Assembly (NCBI GenBank): GCA_023014365.1
Contig: JAEBUN010000008.1
Location: 806,001-870,000, forward strand
From: Lepiota brunneoincarnata
Taxonomy: Eukaryota > Basidiomycota > Agaricomycetes > Agaricales > Agaricaceae
Reading direction: 5' to 3'
DNA: 64,000 nt
In this document: positions 45,651 through 57,195 of the stretch, in pieces
How the letters are laid out: every line of letters begins with the position of its first letter
Numbering within the stretch: position 1 is the first letter of the stretch
The notes under the pieces: model-generated
Told to the model about the DNA's origin: nothing
Databases searched by the model: none
The model's input: the letters and a program-made list of their open reading frames with translations, nothing else
Program-made: the position numbers and the translations under genes

Positions 45651-45722
45651 TCCGATATGGTGTAACGGCTAACATTACCGCCTTTCACGCGGTAGCTCGG
45701 GGTTCGATTCCCCGTATCGGAA
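45651..45722 (+). tRNA. tRNA-Glu (anticodon UUC)
   Basis: A 72-nt cloverleaf. The acceptor stem is TCCGATA with TATCGGA and discriminator A. The D-arm is in TGGTGTAACGGCTAACA, the anticodon loop CTTTCAC (anticodon TTC) closes on ACCGC/GCGGT, and the T-arm is CGGGGTTCGATTCCCCG. There is no intron. It decodes GAA (and GAG by wobble). The internal A and B boxes are intact. Confidence 0.97.
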
Positions 45723-45728
45723 TTTTTC
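45723..45728 (+). terminator. Pol III T-run terminator of tRNA-Glu
   Basis: TTTTT follows the discriminator base directly, the usual RNA polymerase III stop. Confidence 0.85.
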
Positions 45729-46022
45729 CTACACTATTATCTTTTTGACGAGTTTATGATTGTTGTCCGGTCAACGCTCTCTCCTCGTTGAATCGCTCCT
45801 GAGGTACATGAATCGGACGCCCCCGTGTGGTATCCGTGGTGATAAACGCCATAGCAGGGGGCACAATAGAGAAAGTAACAGCAATGTCTACACGACATTA
45901 TATAAGGCAATTGAAAAGAAGTGGTACGATTCGAAAACCAACAAACTATTATTACTCCTGGTGGCGATGACCTCACCACGCCTACCTCAGCCCCGCTGGG
46001 CCGACCCACAACTTTCACCACA

Positions 46023-49000
46023 ATGACCACCCCCTCCTCATCGTCGTCACCAACCGACCTCAACATCACCACCTGAATATCTTAGAACAACAGAGTTTTC
46101 CTTTGTCGATATCCATGGTCGTCGTGTACACTTACGGGGTGTCAATCTCTCTGGAGCAAGCAAAGCTCCACTCTCCCGGCCGTCCCACATCCTCAAGGAC
46201 TTCTGGGAAAGTGCTGAGGCTGGAGGCGAATCCTTCATCGGCCAGCCCCTCAACCTAGAAGACGGGTCGGCCGATGAGCACCTTGCGCGACTGCGTGGTT
46301 GGGGATTTAATCTACTAAGATTCCCCGTGACCTGGGAGGCACTCGAGCGTGCAGGACCGTGAGTTCTCCCATCCATTCGCCTGATAGTCACTCCATCTCA
46401 AGAGGCATACAGCAAAAAATATGATTACCAGTTTATGGACTACATCGTTCGTGTGCTCCTCAAATGCAAGGAATACGGCTTCCGGGTATATATGGACCCA
46501 CACCAGGATACCTGTACGTCTTGCACGGACCCCAGGTCGCTCTTGCAGCGCCAAACTCACCTCCATCTCTAGTGGTCCCGCTTACTCCGGAGGTTCAGGA
46601 GCCCCCTTTTGGACACTGGCAGCCTGCGGCATTAACCCTTACAACCTCTCCTCGACTCAATCCGCACTCATCCACTCCGAATGGCCACTCCCTCACAAAC
46701 CCGATCCAGCGACTTTCCCCGCTATGATTTGGGGAACAAACTACGGCCGACTTCTTTCTCTCACCCTCTTCACCCTCTTCTTCGCCGGTCGTACATTCGC
46801 CCCCAATTGCATCATCGATGAGATGAACATCCAAGATTACCTGCAATCCCATTTTATCGCCGCCTTTGGAGAACTAGCAGACAGGATCAAAGTGGCAGAT
46901 GACGAAGAAGGCGCGGGGCTGAGGGATGTGTGTATCATCGGTTGGGACAGCCTGAACGAGCCCGCCGAGGGCTTGGTGGAATGGGGAGGACCTGAACTCA
47001 AACCCCACCAGCCAAGGGACGACGCTCAAGAAAGGCTCATATCCTACTCCTGCCCAATCTCTCAGGCTCGGGATGGGCGGGGCTCAAACAGTCGAGTGTT
47101 GGGACTTTGGCACCTTCGGACCAAAGCGGGACGGGAGCGTTACCATCGATCCAAAGGGGAGGAAGATTTGGGCAGACCCTGATCTGACCGGCGCTGAAGG
47201 CGGTGAGGCGCCAGATGGTTCACACCCACGGTGGGGCTGGAAACGCGACGTCAGCAAGTGGAGACCGGGAACATGTATATGGGCGCAACACGGCGTATGG
47301 GATATCGAGTCCGGATTTGTCCTTCGTCCGGACTATTTCAAATACGATCCCGCGACAGGAATCGAGGTGGAGTTTATCACAGATTTCTGGTTAAGCCCAC
47401 TTCAAAACATACAGCGAACGTATACGGCGCGCCCATCCACGTGCAATTCTGTTCGTCCAACCACCCGTGTTTGCGTTGCCACCCAGCGTGAGCGAGCAAA
47501 TACTCCAAGGGCGATGCGCCTACACCGGTCACTATTACGACGGTCTGACCCTCATCACCAAGCATTGGAACTGGTTCAACGCAGACTCTCTTGGAGTGTT
47601 ACGTGGCAAGTACAAGTCCCCCCTCCACGCTGTCAAATTTGGGGAGAAGGCTATTAGGAAGAGTATTATGGAGCAGATCGCCACTTTGAAGGAAGATGCA
47701 AAGATCATTACAGCATTACCTTCTGAGGATTCGTCGGAGCAGTCCTCGCCGCCGCCTACCACACTGGCCAACGAATACCCCACCGTCATAGGAGAAATTG
47801 GAACACCATTTGACATGGACAAGAAGCGCTCCTATTACTCCTCTCGCGGTGACTTTTCATCACAGGAGAAAGCCCTGGACGCGAGTTTGAACGCTTGCGA
47901 TGGATATAACAATGTCGCGTACACGATATGGACCTACGTTCCGCAGGGACATTCACACGAATGGGGAGATGCTTGGAATGGGGAAGATCTGAGTTTATGG
48001 AGCCCCTGACGATTTGCGTAGCACATATCTGAATAAGACCGGAGATGTGGATTTAGGACCCGGATTGCGGAGGAGGAAGGGGAGCCAACCGCCAAACGCA
48101 GGACGGAGTGAGAGTCAAGCTGGACTTTTGGCAAAGTCATCCGCGGTTGGACAAGGACTCGGAAGCCAGAACCCATCGATGCTGAGCATCAATACACTAC
48201 CCGCTCTCGGCGTCGCTAACGGCCTAGCTTACAGCAAGTCTGACTCCCCCACCTCGTTTTCGCCTCCCATTGGCGGATCGACGCTGATACTACCGCTGTT
48301 GAAAAAACCCTCGGTGGCGTTGAGCATGCGAACGGCCGTTTCGGAGACGCAACCGTTACCAAAGGGCTATCTTCGAGCACATCCAGCATCGTCGTCTTCG
48401 TCAGTCGTTACTTGGGGCAGAGAACTTGACCCCGATGAAGATCCGTACGACTTCTTGACCGACGGTGCCAGAGCTGTCAGAGCGTTCTGCAGACCACGAG
48501 CAGTCAAGACGTTTGGGAAGGTCCTGGATATGAGGTTTGAGATCTCGAAAGCAGAGTTCAAGTGTGTTATCCAGGCACCTGGGTCACGTAGTTCCGACGG
48601 ACAGGCTACTGCGGGCGGGGACGGAGAGGAGGGAACCGCGACGGAGATCTACCTGCCCCTCGTGCATTTTGCGAGTAGAAAGCTTTTGGAGGAGTCAAAA
48701 GCGCGTTGGGACCCTACAGGATCAAGCTCGGTGCTGGGGACCTCACGACAGTATGCGCCTGGGTGGAAGAAAAAGGGTGCTTGTGCCGTTGGAAACACGG
48801 AGCCCTTGGTCGAGTCCGGCGAATGTCGGGGGGTGGGAAGCAGGTTATTGGAAGGTATTGAGGAGAGGGAAGACCTTTTAGACGTGGAAGTGAAGGTTTC
48901 GGGAGGGAGATGGAAGATTAAGGGACAGACACTGTGTTGGTGGTACCCTTGTTCCTCTGCGGAAGAGAGAGAGTATACGATTGAGGTGAAGAGACGCGGG

Positions 49001-49138
49001 GGTGCGATCAAAGTGAGAAAGGGTGGGTGGGTTGAACCAAAGAGTTGGCAAAAGCCACCGCAGCGTGATATTGATGGTGCTGCGGAGAAGGGTTTCTGTG
49101 AAAGGCTGTTTGGCTGCGAGGGATGTGTTGTTATGTAG
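46023..49138 (+). pseudogene. GH5_12 steryl-glucosidase/glucocerebrosidase-like gene with repeated +1 shifts
   Basis: The conserved order is complete: [80 protein letters not shown] (acid/base NEP), GMGGAQTVECWDFG, LFVQPPVFALPP and TVIGEIGTPFDMDKK (nucleophile GEIG). YTIWTYVPQGHSHEWGD follows, then the C-terminal beta domain with ARAVRAFCRP and REYTIEVKRRGG. This is the EGCrP1/EGCrP2 (Sgl1) type. The frame advances +1 at 46985, 47395 and 48007-48009, the exon junction near 46536-46573 is also out of frame, and no good start joins the first motif. A decayed gene or a recoded one cannot be separated here. Confidence 0.75.
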
Positions 49139-50860
49139 GTCGCTGGACTTGTTTTTTTTTTTTAATTTGGCTTCGATGCTATTGGGATCTGCAAGTAGCA
49201 CGGAGATGGGCATGTACGCCCGTCGTGTATTATTGTTATTTAGCATTGCTTCGAATTTCCATGTTTAATGTTCCGCAGGAGCAGATTAATTGACCGCCAT
49301 CCCATGTTCGCACAAAGCTGAAAAATCGTTCGCAGTCGATCATCGGCTGTCCTGAACTGGGGATACAATCAAACAGGTCTCGATGCTATCATCTCGAGCT
49401 CTCGTCATAATTTTCGACATCCTGATGGGCGGGAAGTGAGGAAATATATTCCCTGAATGACGATGCTTCTGGCTCCGCTGATTGCCAGGGCTATCCAGGG
49501 TTGGGGACTGTGATATATCACTTGTCTGCAGCTGATGTGGATGAGCGTTTGATCTCCTTGTTACGTGCATATGTTCGTTTGATGAGGAGTGTGCATTTTG
49601 GATGTTTTATTTTATGTGGATTAGGGTATACTGCCGTAGAAGCAGTGGGTTGTTGGGTGCAACATTCTTGTGCGGGGTTCCCCCGTCAGTCGGTGTCGCT
49701 CTCTCTCGGCTCATGTCATGGGAAGATCGGGGACTTTCGTCGAGTTTTGATATATCTTTGATTTGTGAAGTGTGTGTAGTGCCCGTTGCGGTGCAGTTGC
49801 CCCCATGCCTTTCCCCCCTTCCTTGTTTCAATTATCAGTCAAGGTCCTTTTACATCAATGATCCTGAATGTGCTCCACCAGGTTGCTGACAGCTTTCATT
49901 ATCAAAAACCTGACACACTCTCTTTCATTTCCTTTTCAAGTCGGGTAACAGATGAATCCGAAGGAAAAAAATGTTCGAGGTCAAATTCGGCCATGACATA
50001 GTCACCGGTCTCCGGTCATGTGTGTACACAGCAATGGCTGTGAGGGGTACGACGACTATATCCAGCTTCGTTTTCTAATGAGCAAACATCAGCTCAAGGT
50101 CCATTTACGAGGGCTATCGAAGTGACCGAGTTCACTGTGAGGTGTGCTTCTCTTTCTCTTCGAAATGTTTCGCTGATTCGGAGATAAAGGAGGCTGCTTC
50201 AGCTTGCAATTGTGTATAAATTACTGATATCCTCTCTTCCGGTGATATCACAGGCAGTTGAGGTGAGTGATGTATATTTCCTATTCTATATCATCAACAC
50301 CTACCTGGCTCAGGCGAGGAGAATTGAGAATAGAAACCAAGCGCCAAATTGGACGTCCCTTGCCATAATTACATACGCCTTCACACACTGCCCCACTTAA
50401 CCCCTCCTTCCTTCTTCTTCCCTTCTTTCCCCACCCCCCCCCCCCCTTCCTCGTCCGGCTCTCATTTCTCGGTCTTTTCACCCTACCATTTGGATGTTGT
50501 GAAGTTGCTCCGGTATTTTGTCGACTGCACAAGTTGCAAACCGTCATAATAGCCGGTTGGTTGGTTGGTCGGTTGGTAGAGAAAATGGATTGTGTGGGCG
50601 GTTGTCCGACAAATATGGGAGTGGTACCAGAAAATGTGGATGCATCGAGCACGATGAAATCGAAAACCAGAATTAGGTTGGAAACGTATGCAACAAACAC
50701 GAGGTGGGTGTTTGGTCTTCATTAATGGGTGTTTACCCCTATGCGTCGGCTATCGATGGGGGGGGGGGACACCTCTTAGCGCCTATTGCTGATATGTGTT
50801 GTGCTGTCATTGATAGTAAAACTGAGAGGGACGCTTTGTGCCATAAAAAGTCTCCGTTCG
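49139..50860. other. intergenic region
   Basis: I see no gene here. There is a C run of 13 at 50434-50446 inside a pyrimidine-rich stretch (50395-50480), and a GGTTGGTTGGTTGGTCGGTTGGT tract near 50553-50575. An 11-base G run lies at 50758-50768. Confidence 0.6.
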
Positions 50861-52479
50861 ATTCTGTACCACTCGAAGTCCTGGGGCACATTTTCTTGGA
50901 GTATTACTATGATGAGGAGGTGCAACAAAAATGCGGATATTTCATCGGGGCAAACTGGAAACGGTGGTCGTGCCCTGGTGTTGCCACGCCCGACTTCTGG
51001 CACGAATGGCCCTTCGGCCGTCGAAGACACGGATGGCGAACGGCAACTGGAGCATCCTGGAGCCGTCCTAGGACTGGTCTGTCGCTCCTGGAGGAAAGTT
51101 TTCCTCACTACCCCCCGACTTTGGTCTTCCGTTCGAATCTGGCTCAACTTCCCATACCACTTTTACCAGTCACAGCATCTTTCTCAATCGAGCCTGGAAC
51201 GACGAGGAGAGGGATTTGAATGGAATTATCCATCAGGTCGGGAACCATCTCACTCGGTCGAGGGCGGTTCCCCTCTTCGTTGAGATCCAAACGAACTGCC
51301 TGGACCGGAATGTGGCTGATGGAGTTGGTGCTGGTGGGGACGTGCTAAGCCGAGGTGTTGGATGTCTTGGGGGATAGTGCATGGCGGATTCAGGAGCTTG
51401 TCATCAAGAGGACCGATCATGCAAGGGTGCGCTCCTCCCTCCCCCGTAGGCTACCCCCACCAGTCTATGTTCTCCTCAGCGTCGGGTCTCATGTCCCCTC
51501 CCTATCCTGCGAGCCCTCAGAGCCCTTGTGGCCAACGCGCCCCCAGTGCGAGTGATGAGGTGGCCTTGAGCGCCTTGGAGGAGTTCATTACGAAATTGGA
51601 CAGGGCTGCAAAAATTGACGCTGGATAATTGGGCTCAGGATGCGATGTTGAACTTCACGACGTCAGATGGCGAGGGTGTGTTACCTGCTCTCGAGCACCT
51701 CACGCTCCTTTCCTCCTCCCCGACATTCTGTTGTAATGGAATCCCATGGTCCCAAATTACCAACTTCACGTCGCACAACTGCAAATACAATTGTGGTCAA
51801 CTACTAGACCTCCTTGGCGCAATGCCGATGTTGACTCACCTCGACCTTAGGATTGTCCTATAATGATGCTGGAGTGATGCTTTCACCCTATCCTTCACCC
51901 GCCCCTAGCCCGAGCCCGCATTCCAGTCGACATGGCGGGAGCTATCTTTCCACACATATTGGAAAGGGAAGGATCTGCTTCCCCGAGGCGTCATACCCAC
52001 CTTCACCTTCCCTCTCTCAAACACCTCGTTCTACAAGGTCTCCTCAAATCCATTCAGCTCCTCTTGAGCACCCTCAAAGCTCCACACCTCACCACTTCTC
52101 AACCTCAACTCTTTCGAAGCCGGTATTGGTGTGACACAGGTTCTCCCTGACCAATCACCTTGCGAAGTCAATGTTCCGGTTCCTGCGACGTTCGCAGTGC
52201 GCGTTGGAATGGATGAGAGTCGACACGATGTTCCTTATTCCACCTCAACCAACACGCAGCAGTCACCAGGACCCGAACTATGTTTACAGCTATATCCTGA
52301 AACCTACATTCGCGCCGCTTCAGTCCCTCAAGACGTTGGTCATAGGTCGGGGACCTGGTGAGATTGTGGTCAAGTTGTTGCTAGCGTTGGCATGGAAGGG
52401 AGATCAGTCCGCAGCTGATGTGTTTCCTGCATTGGAAGAAATCGGGTGCGAGATGAAATTGGGACATGTAGAAGGCTGA
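50861..52479 (+). pseudogene. F-box/LRR-type protein gene, frame-disrupted
   Basis: An F-box start SPFDSVPLEVLGHIFLEYYYD in one frame is followed by the typical VLGLVCRSWRKVFLTTPRLWSSV in the next. The tail carries LPALEHLTLLSS, IPWSQITNFTSHNC, LLDLLGAMPMLTHLDLRIVL, LHLPSLKHLVLQGLL and LKPTFAPLQSLKTLVIGRG, spaced like the leucine-rich repeats of agaricomycete F-box proteins. The segments lie in changing frames without convincing introns between all of them. Such proteins would feed substrates to an SCF ubiquitin ligase. The gene is probably dead. Confidence 0.5.
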
Positions 52480-53695
52480 TGCTTTGTGTGCGGTGGTCAT
52501 GTCAAGAATTCCCTCTAGGGTGGTGTTTACTCGACAACAAGTAACGTACTGAGGGACAAGTCCGGCGGGTCAGGGAGACAGGTCATGCTCGACTCTGGCC
52601 GATATCCCCACTCGACCCTTTGACTTTGCCATCCTGCGCTCTCGAGCAGCAACTCAACAGGTTTCCGGCTCGATTGCGGGCGCTACAAGTGCCGAGCGCC
52701 AAGTCTAATGTTTACCTCAAATTGCGCCACCACTTCCGTTCATGGTTCCCTGACTTCCCACAAGACCCCGACCTGTTCCTTCCCCAAACTTTCTGCTGAA
52801 CGTTAGAGAATTTGCTAGATTCTCGTCGCTGCTTACCTCTACCCTCCCCATTCGTTTGTCAGTTGTCTTGACTAATGCCCCCCCTCCCCCTCTTGAACAT
52901 ATCTTACGTACTATTCCTTGGCTATATCATCGTTCTTTTCTTCTCGCGAAGTTGCTTTTTTTTTTTCTTTTCGTTTTGTTTCTCCTTGTTCCCCTAGGTG
53001 GACACTTCCGCTCCTTGGTAACCAACTCCCCATGCACTCCTTTACCTACCTTCACTTTCCTTTTTCTTTTTCTTTTGATATCCATGCTATAACGTATATT
53101 TCGCGTCAAGTTAATCTGTTAATTATCAAACAAAACAAAAAAATAGCGCCCCTGCTACCCTACTTTGATTTGTAGGTGGTGGATACAGGTAGGAGGGGCG
53201 TGTATAATTTTGATGGATATCTCGGAGTGAATGAAGGGGAAGGGAAGAGTAAAGACTGACAGAAGATGCCAATGTAAAGTTTTTAACGTTGAGTATGTGT
53301 GAATCATTCGCCATGGTATTTATGAGCAGTGACTTTATAAGTATATATTTGCCGTCTTGCCGGCCCTTTACAGGCGGTCGGTGTTCATTCCTATTTGAGG
53401 AAACCGGCTCTTTTCTCTTCTTGGATCACATTTTCCTTTTTCTAAGTAACATAAGGTTCAAAAGAAAACGACGTATTAAAATTAGCTTCATCAGTAACAA
53501 ATTTTTGCAGATGTCTGTTTCTACGTTGTCCAGTTCCTAAAAACAGATCACCAAGTACTTAGTAACTCCGTCCGACTATGATAACATCCAACCAAAGTAA
53601 AGTTGCTTAAACCCCAAAGGGCTGCAGATCAGGAAAACGAAATCGTTCTTTTCTTTCATCACACAGTTGTGCCCCAGCGTTTTTAATGGGCACCG
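52480..53695. other. intergenic region
   Basis: No gene is recognised. It is T-rich with pyrimidine tracts at 52955-52990 and 53045-53080, and has a poor TATA content. It contains the 3' flank of the 156-aa gene on its right edge. Confidence 0.6.
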
Positions 53696-54338
53696 TCACC
53701 ACGCATAGACGTCCTCGATCTGAACAAGGGATCGAAAGCATGCCTCGCACCCTTCGCAAGGGAGCCCACAGAGTGCTACGTCATTAACGTGGATCAGCAG
53801 AGGACATTGAGCGCGAGAAGAAAGAACTAACCACCGCCCCAGTCCACACACGCTTAAGTCTGCTCCGGACACGAGTCCATATTCTAACGGCACCCTCTCT
53901 AAGGCGCCATGTTACACCCCGGACGCGTGTAGCGAACCTATTGTAGGCAGAACGAGCCTGCGAAGCGATCATGAAACACGGCGCAGGAGAGCATGGGACC
54001 TTATACTGACCTTCTGAGCCAATGTATATTGATTAACAATTCTTTCACCTTCTTCCATCAACACTGGAGAAAGCTGGCGGGTTCGATGAAACTGTTCAGC
54101 CGCCAAAAACGCGAAGAAGGACGTGACAACTCACCAAAGCAGGCTTCTTGCACTCAAACGGTGAAGGCATGGACTCCGGATCATCGTCTCCAGTCCCAGG
54201 CAGAAGCACTATTGTGCAGGGAGGTGTGCGAGGGCTGAACCGCTGGGCGGAAAACGTCGTCATGGATGGTCGCTCTGGTTCGATCCCAGGCAGCTGAATT
54301 TCAGGTAGGGGGTCGAGGTGGAAAAGGGGGTGGGGCAT
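53696..54338 (-). CDS. hypothetical 156-aa protein with a C-terminal Cys cluster
   Basis: Four exons (54135-54338, 54011-54091, 53852-53957, 53696-53775) join with consensus sites such as GTGAGT and GTCAGT donors and TTCGCAG and ACGTAG acceptors. All phases match, which is good evidence for a real gene. The product is not recognised. The N-terminus is Pro-rich (FHLDPLPEIQLPGIEPERPS), the middle is basic (RSAYNRFATRVRGVTWRLRE) and the end has CGLPCEGCEAC, a CX3CX2CX2C cluster that might bind metal. There is no signal peptide. Confidence 0.5.
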
Positions 54339-57195
54339 CAAGTAGGGAAGGCCAATCAAGAAGAAACGAGTGAGTTAGTCTAAAAGCGAATTAGTTGGAG
54401 GTAAGGAGAAAGAAGGAGGGAGTAGAGAGTGGCGGAGTGAAAAAGGAAAGGATCCGAGGAACCGGATTTTGTACTGGGGTGATCCACCATCTTCAGATTG
54501 AGCGCTCTGCCCGCGCACCCCCGCAAAACCGCAGACCTCCGAGTGCCTCGTTACTGGGGGCCCTCAGCTGCTTTGTGCCCCGCTTTTCTCAATCATGGGC
54601 TCATTCAGGTTTCTACAAGAGTAACCCAAGCTTATAACCTCGGCTGGGTTGGGTGGTGGTAGCTACCGCAGTTGTTGAGTAGTGCCCATGCCAGTCCGAC
54701 CAGTGGGCCTAAAGAACCTTGTTTCGTCGTCGTCGCCAGTTCGGTGGTGGGTCCGGCTTCCGTTCGTGGTCGGGGTGGGACTAACCAGTATTTTCTTCGT
54801 GGAATCAAAGTATTTGAGTTTTGGCGACCATCAATACTCTCTCACACTCCGTCTCTCGACCATCGTTCTCGTGCAACAAAACAACCCAGATCTGCTGCTG
54901 AAAAGACAGGTGTTGACTGGTGATGCGCAAGTGGGAGAGATAGTTGAGGACGGGGTTCAAGAAAGAGTATTTTTGGGTGTGGAAGGTTCGTTCAAGTTTG
55001 ACAAAAAGTGACAGTGGTGTGAAGAACCTCTATGCTGATCACGACCATAGCACAATCCCCACGAACGCGGAAGTCTGGAATATCCAGCAGTAGCACCACA
55101 CATGTGGACTTGTTGCTCGCGTATTAACGAAGTGGTTTTTTGTGGAAAGTCCCCCATCCTGAACGGGAATGAGGGCACGCACACAGACCATGGTGATTTA
55201 TCGACGCTCAATTGTATCACCCCAACCAATATCATCCTTCCCAAGTCCCCATATACGCCTGGCGTGTAGTGTTATGCTCTGGATTCATCATCATCCCGTG
55301 CGCAAGCCAGGCGGAGGGGGTCGATACGAAATCGAGCAGCCCCCGTAATGGTGATTAAACATAGGGTACGGAGACTTGTCATAGGGCCTAGGACAGGTGG
55401 AGTGGCCATGCACTTGGTCCCTATCCGATGGAGCCCGCGTTCGTCGTTGGCTAGGCTGGTATCAACACCAGCTAAACCGCTGTGGCCCCAAGTCGGCATT
55501 TTGAGTCATTCGACTGCGCTCCATTGCTATTTTGGCGGCATCACGACATCTTGTGATTGAAGTGTGGGTAACGATGTCACCGGTTATAGAGCGCCGAAGT
55601 GATGTGAGTCTGATGCTTTCAGACTTCCTATCTTTTAACCACGATGACGAATGAGACTGATTTTCTGGGGTAGAGACTGAAAAGAGAGGGAACGGTGATT
55701 GCCTCAAGACCGGGACCAAGCTCCAGAAGGCCCAGGCTGAAGGTTTCTGATTATGGCTGGACCGCAGGATATTTCGATTGCAAGCCTTTAACCAAGACTC
55801 TGGGTGATGAAAGAGTTGGCCAGATTGGATAGGCCTAATACAGAGGAACTGGGGAAATCGGACGGATGGAGCTCATCCGATGGCAAAAGTGCACCAAGGA
55901 CTTGACGACGACGGCCGCCAGAAGAAATTATGCGGGTCTGTACAGGACCCAATAAGCAGGACTAGCGTGTGTATGCCCGTTTGGCAAGCCTGCTCAAGAG
56001 ACAGAACGCTAGGGCGAGAGAGCGGGAATCGGCAATCGAAAAAGAGGTCCCTGAGGTGCAAGTTATCTGGACGAAAAATGCGGCCTTGAATTTCGGTGTT
56101 AGAGGTGGCCAAAACGAAGAACACGCCGCTTTCCTAGGCTTTCCTGTGTATACAACGATAAGGAGGAAAGACGGCTGAGAGTGGGGTTTGCATACGAAGG
56201 TTTGAGCCATGCGTCCAACTGTTACTCCAACACGCCTGCTGGCCCATAATCAACGGCTATCCCGTTCTCTGTGCTTCGAACTATGTAAAAAACCGGACAC
56301 GATGTCGCTGGCAATGAGCGCAAGGTGAGTTTCTCCTGGAGCGTCAAGCACCGCAAGATTCATGGCGCATTGGCGGCTTGTATATAGGTAGGCTGTCGCT
56401 GTGGTGGTCCGGTGGATCATCCTAGAAATATACAGGCTGCGATTGCAAAAAATGGAGCGTGGCGGGTTGTCCCAAGAGAGCCAAACAAGTGCTGGGCGCA
56501 ACTACTCCCACTGATATTAACGCCACGTGCGCTGCCGCAGCTTCGCATAGCTTCTCACCCGTCTGCAGCACTATCGAAAGGCAAGCCCGACCTATCACAC
56601 ACGCTGCAGCAATTCAGAACCATCGAGATGCTCTACGCGCCTTGGTTCATGAATTTTTCCACCTGTGAACCAATATTCTGATACCTTCTCGCCTGACCCC
56701 CAACCCGCCTACCTTCCCCCCCACGCAATGTCCAAGTCGGGCGGGCTCATGCGACGCTGAAGCAAGAGGAGGCGGGAGCTACTGGGAGAACTCGGACCAC
56801 CCCCTCATTACACACGAACGAGGCTCGCTCGGAACAGGCTTCAAAGATTCTATGAGGTGCTGATATGGGGATCACTGAGAGTGGGGAAGTCTCCGTGGAC
56901 TGTCTGCGCTGAGTTATGTTTATTTCAGTGAGTACTGCCAGCATCTCACTCCTCGTGTCCACTGAACGTTCAGTTCCGTCTCAGGTTCATTAGTGCTTTA
57001 AAAAATAAAACAGAAATTTTGTTCGGGCTCGCATTTTGCTCTTACCTCACTGACAGATACTGCCGACGGTCGCCTACATCACTGTTAGTATATGCGGTTT
57101 GTTCTACCTGCAGCGACAATCCAGTGTTTCATTTTGTTGTCCAAAGCCCCCGTCGCAGTCCGAACCCCCAAAACCCAAAATAAAAGAAATAAGAT
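54339..57195. other. long intergenic region
   Basis: I found no supported coding gene in this 2.9 kb. Several frames of 60-110 codons exist (for example 54682-55011 and 55969-56178), but none has a domain, a signal peptide or joinable exons. GC content and CpG look normal, unlike the relic near 6-7.7 kb. Confidence 0.5.

Noticed and set aside
52140..52152. CCC-TGA-C in the F-box/LRR region as a further site
   Set aside because: The convincing downstream segment (ALEWMRVDTMFL) is in the other frame, and I have no close homologue to place the join.
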